Origin: Chondrus crispus
Lineage: Eukaryota > Rhodophyta > Florideophyceae > Gigartinales > Gigartinaceae
DNA: 64,000 nucleotides
Assembly: GCF_000350225.1 (NCBI RefSeq)
Contig: NW_005179102.1
Location: 62,001-126,000 of the forward strand
Reading direction: 5' to 3'
The number at the start of each line of letters is the position of its first letter. Position 1 is the stretch's first letter. The translations under genes and the position numbers were made by a program. The notes under the pieces are model-generated. The model saw only the letters and a program-made list of their open reading frames with translations, ran no database searches and had not been told where the DNA came from. Of the stretch, positions 10,227 to 22,189 are shown piece after piece.

Positions 10227-12651
10227 ATGACAAGGCCGTCGAGCCAGTTTGTACACTGTCTCGACGTAATTACAAGTTCTAAGCCGACCTTGGGATCACC
10301 ACCTCCATCATGGTGCGTCAACTCACCATCCTGGAGACGGGTGCCGGCTCCAAATTTTGTCCGCGCCGACACCCTGCCCAAAGGATGGGAGAGCGTAATC
10401 GAACCGGGGGAAGTCCCGACGATCGCCGACGCGAACGGGCGGCCGTTACGAACAAGCGGGTCCATCACCCTCGTTGTTCGACTAGCAACTCGCACCATGA
10501 AATGCAAGTTCATCGTGTGCGAGCGCCTGGCAGCCCCCGTCATCCTGGCGCTGTGACTTTAACGACAAGTTTGTCGAGGCCATCTTTCCACGTCGGAAGG
10601 TGGTCGAGCTCGATGATGGGACGAAAGTCCCCATCGTCAGAAAACCGGCAACTCGTCGAGCCGAAGCACCTCCGCTCCCCTCGGAGCAGGAGTATGAAAA
10701 CGACCCAGGTCGAGTTTCCCCCAAACTCAAGGTTTCTCGTCCGGTTATCATACCACCCGGGACGCAAGCCTGGGTGCATGTGACCAACGGTCGTACGGGT
10801 CTTTCCGTATTGGCACCCAACCCGCAGTTATATGCGAAACACCGCGTCTCCCTGTCGAATGGGGTCGCGCACATCACCGCACTTCGAGAGTTCAAGGTCT
10901 TGGTAGCCAACTTCGCCTCAGCCCCCAAGCGTCCCTCGAAGAACCAGGTGCTGGGGTACGTTACCCCTCATCCGCGTGCCATGATACGCACCACGATGCC
11001 TCTCGACGCCCTCCTAGCGACGGAATTTACAGAAGGGGACAAGCCCCAATCTGAGAAGGGGAAGAAGCTCCCCCCGGCTTCGTCGAAGGAAGAACCCCAA
11101 AAGATTGACGCGGTCTCCCTCCAACATCTGCCGTCGCATGTCCGCACGCGAGTACGGGACATGCTTACGCCGTACTCCCGTATGTGGAGTGGCGATCTCG
11201 GGGAAGTCCAGGCTACGCAGCACCGGATCGACCTCAACCCCGGCTCGAAGCCGTTTCGATGTCAGCCATATCAGGCTGGACCACGGTCTCGACAAGCCGA
11301 ACAAGACGCCGTGGATGGGATGATCTCAAGCGGGGTCATCTCCCGATCGCAATCCGAGTGGGCATCTCCGGTAGTTCTCATTCCCAAACCGGACGGATCC
11401 CTCCGCTTCTGCGTCGATTACAGACGCTTGAACGCGATGACAGTACGGGACACTTACCCGATTCCTCGCATGGACGAGTGTCTGTACTCGCTCGGCGAAG
11501 CGAACGTGTTCACAACTCTAGACTGTAACTCGGGTTATTGGCAAATCCCCGTTGCGGAAGAAGACCGTCCGAAAACCACGTTCACGTGTCATGCCGGCAC
11601 TTATCAATTTAACCGAATGCCGTTCGGGCTAATGAACGCGCCCGCCATGGTCCAACGGATGTTGGACATCCTCCTCTCCGGATACCGATGGAAGAGCTGC
11701 CTCATCTACTTGGATGACATTATCATATTCTCGAAGGATTATGAAACGTACCTCAAGGATGTCAAGGTTATTCTCTCTGCGTTACAACAGGAGGGTTTAT
11801 CACTGAAATTGAACAATCGTAAATTCTTTCAAGACTCCGCGGAGTACCTGGGCCACATCATTCGACCCGGGGAACTTCATGTCCACCCGAAGAACGTCTC
11901 GGCTTTGGCCGAAGCCAAGCCGCCACGAACCCAGACCGAGCTCCGCCCGTTTCTGGGTATTTGTAACGTGTACCGACGTTTCGTCGACCACCTCGCCAAG
12001 ATTGCGGCGCCGTTGACGTCCATGCTCAAGAAGGGGGAGCCCGATCGGCTCCTCGAACTGGACGAAGACCGCAGGTCTGCCTTCGAAGCTCTGAAGACTT
12101 GCCTGATTTCCCCACCGGTATTGCGACTACCGCGGGTGGGGCTACCGTATTCCCTCGACACGGATGCATCCGACGCCCAACTCGGTTGCACGTCATTACA
12201 GCAACACGAGGATGGTAACAGATACCCTGTCGGGTTCTGGTCGCGAACGCTCTCGTCGGCGGAAAGGAATTACTCCACGACGGAGAAAGAATGTTTGGCT
12301 ATTGTATGGGCCATTCAGACGCTGCGTCCTTACTTGGAACGTGAGCGATTCACGGTTAACCCCGACCATCATTCCCTTCGCTGGTTAATGAATCTCGCCA
12401 ACGCAAGCGGGCGTCTAGCACGGTGGCGCTTGCGCCTAGCCGAGTTTGACTTCGACGTCACGTACGTGAAGGGCATCAAGAATTGTCTCGCCAACGCCCT
12501 CAGTCGAATACCGTCTACAGGGGGCACAACCGTCCCCATCCACAAAGAAATAGCGTGCTTCTCCGTTGGGAGTTTCACAAAGACAAGCCGGAAGTGGAAC
12601 TCGAGGAGTGGGACGACGACATTCACGACGGATGCTTCGCCGGTTTCCGTC
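10227..12651 (+). pseudogene. Protease, reverse transcriptase and RNase H of chromovirus copy 1
   Basis: The protease region changes frame at least twice. The active-site part LETGAGS is in frame 2 (from 10310, Asp replaced by Glu). The rest, through ERLAAPVI, is in frame 3, and pol continues in frame 1 from about 10560. The reverse transcriptase (10600 onward) is open and shows FCVDYRRLN, YLDD (11707-11718) and FGLMNAP. The RNase H part follows with LDTDASDAQLG and TEKECLAIVW. The frame is cut at about 12651 by the ~600 bp repeat. Compared with copy 2, about 50 codons of the RNase H-integrase linker are missing at this point. Confidence 0.85.
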
Positions 12652-13248
12652 GGTTGCGACCGATCCGGTGTAGGTGTTTTAGCCATCGGGCAACAAGTTG
12701 TGTAGCGCTGCTACAGTTTCAAGTTCCGTCGGAAGGCTGTTGCGACGACGCCTCCGTCGAAGGTCTTACTGTATAAGACAGAGTTGGTACCACCTACGGC
12801 GATTGCGATCGCGCTGATGAGGGTGTTTCTAGCCATCGGGCGACACGTCGGTATTAGCGCTGCTACACAATTACGATCTCGTCGGGTAGTGCTGAGCAAG
12901 CCCCCGTCGAAGACCTTGAATTATACCCAAGGTGCTGAAGACGCTCGTCGAGCATTGGCCTTACAACCCAGCGAACCGCGGTTACATTCTCGTAGACAAG
13001 CCCAACCAGCACTCGCCGAGCGCTCAAGTCTTCACAAGTCTCTACCACCATTTTCCTCCCGGGCCGGGCATCTTTCCTTACCCCCCCCGTCGGAGTTGAG
13101 CTACCGTGGGCCGCAAGCCCACACAAGGGGAAAGGGAGTCTCGAACGCTCCGTAGCGCGTGACATCGGCAGTTGTTGTTGTTGCTGTTGTTTTTCGTCTT
13201 TTTGTTTGACCGTCGGACTGTGTTCGCGGCCTGCCAGGCACATTGCAC
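12652..13248 (+). repeat. ~600 bp repeat, copy B, inserted in chromovirus pol
   Basis: Matches copy A at 4882-5477, including its internal ~140-bp tandem units and GTT-rich run. Relative to chromovirus copy 2 it replaces the linker between VGC and VCRKGHLDG, so insertion and local deletion both occurred. GGTTGC at the left border also fits the pol sequence itself, so the exact boundary cannot be fixed. Confidence 0.75.
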
Positions 13249-15449
13249 TACAGGTACTGTGTCGGAAAGGGCACCTTGACGGTGTTGAGCAAATCGTCGT
13301 ACCAACCACTCTGCGCGAGCGAGTGTTGTATATGGCGCATTACCCCGCCGCCTCGGGACATCCCGGAGGCTGGCGTCTGTTCTACACATTAAGACAACGG
13401 TACTACTGGCCGAGTATGTCCGTCGACGCATACGCCACAGTCAGAAGGTTCTCCGACTGTGCAAAAGCTCGCATTAAATTGCGTAAGCACAACGCGAAGT
13501 TGAAAACGTTCCCTCCGATGGGACCCTTGGAGTTTATCTCTATTGACATCCTAGGCGAACTCCCCAGAACACCAAGAGGCAATCCATACCTCTTGGTAAT
13601 ATCTGATCGTTACTCAAAGCTGACCCGAACGGTTCCGCTTAAGAGAATTACCGCCGAGACCGTTGCTCAGGCGTTCGTCACACACTGGGTCTTCGTATAC
13701 GGAGCCCCAGTGAAGCTACTCTCCGAAAATGGGAGTCAATTCACGTCAAGGTTCTTCCTTGCCGTGTGCAAAATCCTTCGCGTCGAAAGCGTGTTCACTA
13801 CAGCTTATCACCCACAAGCTAATGGACAAGTGGAGAGGTTCAACCGCACCCTGGTGTCCTCACTACGGCACTACCTAGCCGACAACCAACGCGATTGGGA
13901 CCAGTTCACGGACGCGCTAACCTACGGTTACAATTGTACCGTGAATCGCATGATCGGCATGAAGCCGTTTGATCTTGTGTTATCCCGGACGCCGTCGCCG
14001 CTTTCCATACAACAAACCCCTACACTGGAACAGGATGCCTCGCGGACGCAGTACAAGCTCCGTTTCTTAACGTGGTTACGGGGGCTCATGTCAACAGCCC
14101 GCGACACGTTACTCGCGGATCAGGACCGATATAAACGCGACTTCGATAGGAGATTACGAACGCCGACACCACAATATTCGGTTGGTGATCAAGTCCTCAT
14201 CGAGCGAGAGACATCCCTGCGAGTGGATGAGAAGACGGATAAGGACCGGGTCAATAACAAGTTATCCCCACGGACGGAAGGCCCGTTCCCGGTGGTGGCG
14301 CTCGACGAGCATACAGTGACCATTGTCCGGACTACAGGCCTGAAAGATAGAGTCTCGAGAGACCGCATTGTGAAGGCTCCCTCTCTACGGACCATACCCG
14401 CCGACGCCGAACCCTCGTCACCCACGCCAACCGACGGCGACGCGTCTACCTTCATCCCCGCCGGGGCACCTCCCCGCCCGCTGAGAGACGACCTCGGCAC
14501 AGGTAACCCGGATATATCTCCGCCAAAGTCAACAGATCCTGAGGACCAAGACACTACTCGCGATAAGAACGAGATCGAAAACGCGACTCGTGGCGCGAAA
14601 ACGACACGACCTTCAAGGTCGAAATCAATTATCCAGCCCAAAGGGGGCCCTCCTGCATCAGGATTACTGCACGCTCTCCGAGACGGCACGCACGCCCGGG
14701 TCATTTCCCAATTGAGTAGGAGATCCGCAACGGTAGGCGAAGGATCCGTGTCTAAGGAGGGACTCCCTCCCCCACGGCTACCGTCACGGTTAGAGCCGCC
14801 GCAGCACCGCGAAATGCATGCCATGGAGACGAGGCTTACCGCAACACGCCCCCGGCGAGCGACCGGCGCCCCGAACGGCGATGAGTCGCCGAACGAACGA
14901 ACGCGTACCTTCACTGCCAGGCCACAGGACACGTGGACATGGGACCCGGGAAAAATTCAAAAGAAAATATCGCCGCCCGAGCCCGCCGCACCGGCGGTGA
15001 CCGCGGACTCCACTCGCTGCCCCAATGAGACGCCACCGGGTACAGAGGAGATCTTCGGGAGGCACGTCGCCAACTTTGCGTCTATGTGTACCTTCGGTAA
15101 ACCCCTCTTCATGTCCCCGGGAAGCCCTCCTCACCCGCCAACTGCGGTTGATTCCTCATATCAAAACGCGTCAAGCCCGCCCGACGAGGCGACGAAACGA
15201 CCTCCTTCCCCTATGGAGGAGGCCACACAAACCTACGTGGTTGACGCGCTAACGGGACACAAGCCGGGAACGGACGGGATGCCTCTATTCCGCGTCCGTT
15301 GGTACGGATACACGTCGGATGATGATACTTGGGAACCCGCAAATTACATCGACTACAATACCGTCGCGCGATTCTGCAAACGCAAACGTCTCCCCGTACC
15401 GAACGTCCAGTTATGGTCACATCCGGACAGCGTGGGGATGGCTAACTGA
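13249..15449 (+). pseudogene. Integrase and chromodomain of chromovirus copy 1
   Basis: Resumes at VCRKGHLDGVEQ. The zinc finger keeps the His pair (HYPAASGH) but has Ser in place of its first Cys (FSDCAK, against CPDCAK in copy 2). The catalytic triad is altered: the first Asp (IDILGEL) and the Glu (VERFNRT) remain, while the second Asp is Glu (SENGSQF). A Pro/Arg-rich linker leads to a C-terminal chromodomain (FRVRWYGYTSDDDTWEP), which in chromoviruses guides integration to particular chromatin. It is open to TGA 15447-15449. The two active-site changes suggest a dead integrase. Confidence 0.85.
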
Positions 15450-16340
15450 CCCTAGCCATAACCGCTTAGTTGCCTTCTGGATCTGGTGGGCCTCTAGGTA
15501 AAGCCACCCCCCTCTCCGGAGGAGCCAACGCCGACTCGTAAGCGCCTTCCAGCAGGGCTCCCAGTTGGCCTCTCCCTCGATCGACGACCCTCACGCCAGG
15601 GGAACGTGCGAGCACGTCGATAACGAGACGACGCACGGCCCGTCTGGCTAACCCTCGCGGCACCTCTTTATCAGGCGTGTCCCTCGCAACACACCCCACC
15701 GGCGCGGGTAACCGACGACGTCAGCTACGCGACGATTCTCCCGAGAACCGGGTACAGCCCACTTCCGAGATGTGGAGAAGACCCCTAACAGTCACGGGTA
15801 AGATGGCTATGCGCCGCGACGGACGGCGGGTACTCGCCAAGAATGACGTGCTCGCTACCTCGGGGTAAACCCGTGACATCCAACTCGGACCACCCATACT
15901 TCCGAGTCGGTACAGTACACCTACCAAGGGCCGAAAACCTTCGACCTTAGAAACTTCGGAGGACTCGCTCCGGCGGGTACCCATGCCGAGGTAACCATCC
16001 CTCGGGGGGAGGTCCACACAGAGAACCACCCGCCGTGCATTAGTTACCCAGATGGGCACGCAACTACGTCGCCCTCCGGCCACCTCCGATCGCATACACG
16101 GGGACGGTATAAGACCCCGACCCCGTCGGTCACCCCCATTTGGCTGACTCGCCCGTCGCTCAGAAAATGGCTCCGCCCTTTTAGATCCGTTCGCCTCTCC
16201 TCGACTCCAGATCCCAACACTACGGGTAACGATACAAGAAGGAGCTTCGTCTATTAGCTACTATAATGCCTCTTCGCGCTCCCGTATTTGCCCCTGCAGT
16301 CAAGACGGGGGACCTGCTGTAGGAAGACCCTCCCGGCCGA
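15450..16340. other. Region between pol and antisense ORF, copy 1
   Basis: About 890 bases between the convergent ends of pol and the antisense ORF. Only short unconvincing ORFs are seen, for example minus 15466-15699. Unlike the matching interval of copy 2 (47627-48683), no tandem array is apparent. Confidence 0.5.
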
Positions 16341-17921
16341 TTACCTCGACGCCTCGTAGTCGACGAGGTCTTCCTCCACCCCCGCCACTGGCGCGCATGG
16401 CGCATCCGACGGTACCGACCCTTCCTCCGAATCGGGGGTGTCCCCCTCTACCGTCGTCGCGATCAGAACCGTCGCTCCCAGTGGAGCGTCGGTCCCGTAC
16501 ACGGGAGCTTCCCCGTTCGACGCCGTCTTGAGGCGCTTTACAACCGCCACGAATTCGGCGTTGCTCACTAACTGTAGCATTTCGTCCTCAGAGACGCCTA
16601 ACTCGGTGAAAATCCGACGTCGCGCGGACGACGCAGGCTCCTCGGCCACAGCGTCCTCGTCCCCCACCGGGGCATCCGTACGCACCGGCTCGACTGGAGC
16701 CACCCCGGAGTCACCACCACCATCGGTGACGTGTGGCTTGACCACTGTCCTGTCCTCAGGACCGGCATCCCTTTTCATTAATTCCGGCTGTACACATTCG
16801 AACGACCTCGGGTCGAACCGAACCCAGTTACCGGCCCTCGGCTCCCCGGCGTCCTCACGTCTCCCCGGGGACATGTTCGCGCGATCTGCGCGGTCATAGT
16901 GATGCCCCTGGGAATAAGGCACTCGCGCCCAATCCACCTGGTCGTGGACCTCCAACAGCGTTCTCAGCTGAGCGGACACCCACGACCCCCCTAAAACCTC
17001 GTCCAAGTTCAACTTGTGTAGCCATTTCAGTATCATGGTCGGTAACACATATAGCCTTCCATCCATGGACGACCATATGAACCGTTTCGCAACAATAGCG
17101 ATCCACTCGCTGAGAAAAATCATCTAGCGAGGGGAACACGGCGGGTCGTTGAGACTCAAGCCGAAATACACCAAGCAAGGTGGAATTTCGGCTAAGAAGT
17201 CAGCTGGGACTTCGTATTGCGAGAACCAAGACGGTACCTGCGGGTACCGTTCATATCGGGATCGAGGTTGAAAGGTCGTCGCCTCGATCCACTCATACGC
17301 CACAAAAACTCCGAGGGCGTTCCTCATCCGACGCTCGAACTTGAGCTTGTCGTAATAACTCGGGTTGCTTTCCCCCTCTACATACTCCTCAAAACTCGGA
17401 GGAAGGATGGGCTTGTCCTAAGCCAAGTACTCGACCGCCGGCTCCTCTACCCGAGCCGGAAAATCGTCCAACACCCGCCTTAAATTAGCGACGTAACCAC
17501 GGTCTCCTTCCGTACGAAACGCCCAGGTGTCAAAGTCCCATTCGACGGGGATCGGGCGGTTACACGGCGTCCTTGCAAGCCGACGCACCAGCGCTGCCAT
17601 ATATTTCTGACGTCGCCCCCGCCCCTCACGGCGATGCTTCGGCCACACGTGCTCCCCCTCTACCGCGAGGCGGAAGGAGAAATCACGAGACCACACAGCC
17701 CGTAAGCTGAGACCCCCGGGGAGAGCCCCCGTCACGTCTGCATACCGCCGAATCAGGTGACTGTCCCGTAAACCCGCGGCATCGAGAAACGGTGCGCACT
17801 CGAACACCAGCGGGTCGTCGACCATGTTCTTGCCGCGTAACTCCCGTGGCGCCGGCCATCCGTGCAAACTCGGACCGCCCGTCTCATCCGGTTTCCCGTA
17901 TGGATTATGGAACCGTTCCAT
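16341..17921 (-). pseudogene. Antisense ORF of chromovirus copy 1, two nonsense codons
   Basis: On the minus strand, ATG at 17921-17919 (MERF) aligns with the start of the 595-codon antisense ORF of copy 2. A single frame runs 527 codons to the stop at 16341, with no frameshift. Two TAG codons interrupt it, at 17420-17418 and 17126-17124. Each stands where copy 2 has Trp (SWIEP and SPRWMV), as a G-to-A change would produce. Core motifs are shared: FVAYEWIE, QYEVPADFLAEIPPCL, FLSEWIAIVAKRF, DGRLYVLPTM and YNQGHH/YSQGHH. The C-terminal third is acidic and poorly conserved but both copies end near a DYE motif. I do not recognise the family. The same frame is open upstream to 18125. Confidence 0.8.
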
Positions 17922-18299
17922 CACTCGTGGTACCGTCCACCGAGTGCCTCCCCGCCTTGAACGGCGTTCTTCGCGTACAGCCGACGCCGCGTGAGGAAAA
18001 TACGAGGGATAACAAGAAAGAAGGCGAAAGGGGGAAAAGAAAAATGGGGAAGGTGAAGGGACAAGGAGAAGGAGACTTAGGAATCTCGAGGTACTTCCGA
18101 ACCAGGCCGGATTTTTGATCTTCAAGCTGGCCGAAAAGAGGGATAACTAGACCGGCTCTTCGTCACTGGCCCGCTCGCTTCGCCACACACGACCTCCCTC
18201 GTCCTCTCTCTGTCAATACCCCGGCGCCGCCGCCCATTTTGGCAGTTATTTCTACCCTACATACACCCGGGGACGCGTGTTTCTCTAAGAAGGGGGATC
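17922..18299. other. Purine-rich region and polypurine tract before the 3' LTR
   Basis: Positions about 17995-18085 are almost all A/G on the plus strand. The likely polypurine tract that primes plus-strand DNA is AAGAAGGGGG at 18287-18296, a few bases before the LTR at 18300. Copy 2 has GAGAGGGGG in the equivalent place. Confidence 0.6.
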
Positions 18300-18940
18300 T
18301 GTAGTGCACTGTACTATGTAGCGGGACAGCTGTCCTTACCAGCCAAAATCGCGCCGGTCCGCCACCACGTGTACGAGGGGTACACGTGGACTCCTCTGTC
18401 TGTCTGCCGGACCTCGCCGGCGGCCACTTGCAATTCCCCTGTAACTCGTCGGGCCTATAGAGGCTTTCACTTGGTCCCCTCGGGGCTACACCCGTTATAT
18501 TCTAGTTATTCTGATTTACAGTATAATTTAGCTTCGTCATTACGGCGACGGGGACTATATAGTCAACCCGATAATAAAAGTAAAGAGGCACGAAGCCTCG
18601 GGTTTTTTACCTTGGTTTCTGGATTCTTGGTTGTAGCCTCGACTCGGTACTGGCTCGCCCATACCAACCGAGCTATCTACACTCCTAGGATCCCACCCCG
18701 CGCGCGTCGATCCACCCCCGCGCGAGACCTACGTTAACTACTGTGCTGTCCGTTCTGCTAGCTCTGTTTCTCTTAATTCCACCCCCTTTTATTGCTGACT
18801 ACCTTGCTACTTTTCTACCGCGCAAGCTGCGCCCGGATCCCGGTTCCGGTCATCCACCGGGTGGTCTCCCGAATTTCCTTACGCGTCCGAACGCGCGTCG
18901 CTCTGCCTACAGCCGCCCCACGTGGCTGTAGTGCACGACA
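18300..18940 (+). repeat. 3' LTR of chromovirus copy 1 (641 bp)
   Basis: Matches 7196-7840 with scattered substitutions and small indels, and ends GTGCACGACA followed by the GGTGA target duplication. Confidence 0.95.
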
Positions 18941-21560
18941 GGTGACAGTGACAGACTTGTAGTGGCACCAAGCGCACAGCCCTGCTCACAAACACCCACA
19001 GCTATTGCGCAATCTTATCGCAGTTGCGCATCAGCACGGCGTCGCCCTCGCGGGAGAACGGGTATAGGAGGACGTGGACGTCGAGGACGGGCACAAAGAG
19101 GGACTCAGGACTACACGGAAGGGTGGCGCATCGAAACGGTTCAAGAACAACCTGTGAAGCTGGAACATGACTTTACTGCGGACGTGCTTTCATAAAGGGC
19201 TCGGCCGTTTACAAGAGCAGCTGTAGAGAGGATAAAAACAGAACTACATGTGAGACAGCTGGCGCATTCGAGATCGAGCTACGTAGTTCTGTTCTGCGAT
19301 GAACTGGTGAGAAAATGTAACCTCCGGACAAACGAGCGTATTGCTATTAACAACTGCGGCATTGTTCCACTTCACCGTGCAGACTTGTATTCTTTCTTAG
19401 CAGTGTTCTTATTTTCGCAGTGCTCTGGGTTTAGCATCTCTAAGAGGCTCGAATTGCTTCATAAAATGGACTGTACTGTCTCACCTTTATCCCTGGTTCG
19501 CTTTCTATCTTCAAACATTCTCGCGTTCTCTTCTACAGGACATGGTGATAATGGGGAGAGTGTCGGGTGCTCCCAAAGGGATCAAACCGTACCACTCTCA
19601 GAGTTCGAAATGGCGGCGTACAGTATGTCATGCAGAGTATTTCTTTCCCCATCGTATACTTTTGCGACACTCGATGATGATCTCTACGGTACCAGGGCAA
19701 GTGACAACCAGGTCAAAACTATTAGTGCCAGGAAAGCAGACAAAGAGGGACACTACATAGACGCCATTGCAGATGCTCTATTCTGAAATACCCTGATGGT
19801 TCGCTTTCGACATCGCGGGGAGTCGCAGACCTCCAACGTTGAGAAGCTATTCAACGCTGAGGTTAACGCTCGTAGGGAGGAGTCATTAACTGGTTTTGTG
19901 GTAACAGCAGACCGTGGGTACGGGCAAATGAGTATGATACCTAGTCTTGCCAAGAGAGGCATTGGGTTCATTTTCATAATGCCTGAAAATCTCTTAAGAT
20001 GTCATCCATTTGTAGGAGCCTCACATTTTGATCCCGCGAAAGGAGACATTGAACAGAGCGACGTAGAAAATGGTATCCAGCAAACTCCCCCAGCAGATAT
20101 CCGTTTTATTTACGACCGCGAGAGGGCCTTCATAATTGACGACAGTCCCCAAATGGAAAGTCTTTGCAAGTACGCCCAGAAACGCTTTACAGATGAATCT
20201 TCCGGTTTGAATGTTCCGGTGATGGCTGTGATATTACGAGAAACGGGGACGAAGAAATGTTTCAAAGACGCTCCGCTTCGTGTACTATCTTCCAGAAAGT
20301 TTGTCTAATTTGATCAATGCTGGGTGGCTGTTCCTCGGGCTCTGCAACAGGCTGAAGTTCTATTTACGAACAGAACCAACGAGGGCAGGCTAGTTGTACC
20401 GCCCATTACTCACATGAGTCTCATGACTCTCACAGTCGGTATATTATTGAACTATACTGTTTAAACAATGCAGTAGTTTTAACTGTGGAAAGGTGTGCAG
20501 ACCGGTTCGTGCTCAGGCAGTTCCGAATAACCGGGACAGTTGCTGGGCTTTTATTCACGAACAACTCTGACATACTCTCACGACTTGGTAGTTCAGGTGG
20601 ACAGTACAACCAACGAACAGCGGCAGAAACATTCCCACTTTTAGCTGGGAGCTGGCTTAGCAATTCACGTTCTACGTCCGTAACCCGTACCANNNNNGTA
20701 CGGTTACGGAAAACGCTGCTGTTAATGCCTTAAGAGCCAAAACTTATATTGAGGGTATTTTTCAGTGTGGCATGTTCAGTAATAAGGAACACCGATGGCT
20801 ATCCTGCTCACAAGATGGACTGGCACCCATAGACATTAACAAAACTGCGTTCAACATCTCAGACAGTACCGAACCGCAGCCACATGTGTGTAGTGTAGGA
20901 ATCACAAAGAGCATTGCGGACAACACCCTTTCAAGGGCTGTTGGTAACGCTTCCATAGACCTAGTCTGAGTTGAAATGGGGACGCCGGAATTTTTAGAAC
21001 GCGTACCACATTGCCACATTGGGCAGCTGAAACAGCAACTTATTTTGCTTCATGTCAGCTATGTAATTTATGTTTCTTGCTCAGAGGCGGCCTTGCTGTG
21101 CTGTACCATAATCAGGGCACCTCTACAATTGACGCAAGAAACGAGGAACATCTTACAGGTCAATGGAAATTGTTTACTGAGTTGGGGCTATGATCCTCCA
21201 TAATGCTTCCCGACATTTGTGGCATCGTACACTAAAAGGATCCTGAAGTCAAGACTAAATTTATGGAGGACTGTCATCACGAGCGCACAGAATCTACAAC
21301 TGTTTGTACCCTTGAAACTTTTTAAGCACGGTGTGCAATGCTTTTACTCAAAAACAAAGGGCGGCGTGGATGGAAGTGCCCAAGCGCGTGCCATGCTGCG
21401 GAGTCTGTCCGCCACATTCAAATGGGAACAGAAAGCTGTAGGACAAACACTGAAGACTTTGTTTGTGAATTTATTTATTGCTTACAGGATGCATGAGAGG
21501 CGTGACCTTATCGAGACCCTTCTCGTTCCCACGGTCTCCATTATTTTCAACAATATTTGA
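18941..21560 (+). pseudogene. Transposase, catalytic part, piggyBac/IS4-like, decayed
   Basis: Continues the frame of 6888-7195 after the inserted LTR element. An Arg/Gly-rich segment (18990-19100) precedes a TAA at 19193-19195. The same frame continues from 19250 with TLDDDLYGTRASDNQVK, a likely first catalytic Asp region. It then crosses a TGA at 19784-19786 and goes on with VTADRGYGQM (a second Asp typical of DDE transposases of the IS4/piggyBac type) up to 20308. Later pieces are in other frames: 20485-20733 and 21219-21560. The last contains KGGVDGSAQARAMLRS and KWEQKAVGQTLKTLFVN, like the C-terminal part of piggyBac-type transposases. It is multiply broken and inactive. Confidence 0.55.
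20693..20697. other. Assembly gap (5 N)
   Basis: Five undetermined bases. The flanks form an inverted repeat: CCGTAACCCGTAC on the left pairs with GTACGGTTACGG on the right, apart from one base. The gap therefore sits at the tip of a potential hairpin. Confidence 0.95.
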
Positions 21561-22189
21561 ATGATGTCTTTCTAATTTCTGTCTGGAAGCGTGTACAAAG
21601 TTGTTGTGATTTGCGGATAAATTGAGAAAGAATGAGACCCTGGTAGAAGAAACAATTCCTATTGCTTTGAATGGCGGTGAGATGAACGGATTGCAAGCCC
21701 TCGCCCACGATAGGAAACGAAATCGTTTGAAATTCTTTAACAGCCCTGACGGTATTCAGTTACGTTTAAACGTACCAGAACATGAGCAAAAGCAATTCGT
21801 TCGGAACGGTGGTGTGCCTTGTGTGGGATGAATGTGAAAGGTATTGAAAACCATGGAGGGAATCGTTCGTCCTTCAAATGTACGCAGTGGACACACATTT
21901 GTGTGTCAGAACGTATCCCGGCACACGGCGCTCCTGCTGGGACATGTGGCGTTCCAAGAAATGGCTGGAGCAACGGGTAATGGAAGAAAAAAGAAGGGCA
22001 TCCCGAGGAAGGTCTGAGTGCTCTTCCGAGCTTCTGAAGGTTTGGGGGAGGCGTCCGTGTCTCGGCGTCGCCGCACAGGACGAAACGGGGTTCCAGCGAA
22101 TCGGAAAACATTGGAGCGGAACAGCCGCAGACAAGGTCTGTGAGGAGACGGTTGTCATTAGAACAATAAAAGGATACTGTTAATTCCTC

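Larger units (their letters stand above)
7196..18940 (+). mobile_element. Ty3/Gypsy chromovirus copy 1 (11.7 kb), decayed
   Basis: LTRs at 7196-7840 and 18300-18940 begin TGTAGTGCAC and end GTGCACGACA. They are flanked by a perfect 5-bp duplication GGTGA (7191-7195 and 18941-18945). The internal order is primer-binding site, gag, protease, reverse transcriptase, RNase H, integrase, chromodomain, then an antisense ORF and a polypurine tract. The LTRs differ by roughly 15-20 positions over 641-645 bp by eye, so the copy is not recent. Gag and pol carry stops, frameshifts, catalytic substitutions, an inserted ~600 bp repeat and a deletion, so it is non-autonomous. Confidence 0.95.

Noticed and set aside
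12652..13248. Chromovirus-derived linker instead of an inserted repeat
   Set aside because: The same sequence exists outside any chromovirus at 4882-5477 and does not match the linker of copy 2.
14189..14932. 247-codon minus-strand ORF opposite chromovirus copy 1 integrase tail
   Set aside because: It is the complement of a GC-rich Pro/Arg linker, is not matched by an equally long ORF in copy 2, and looks like a frame shadow.
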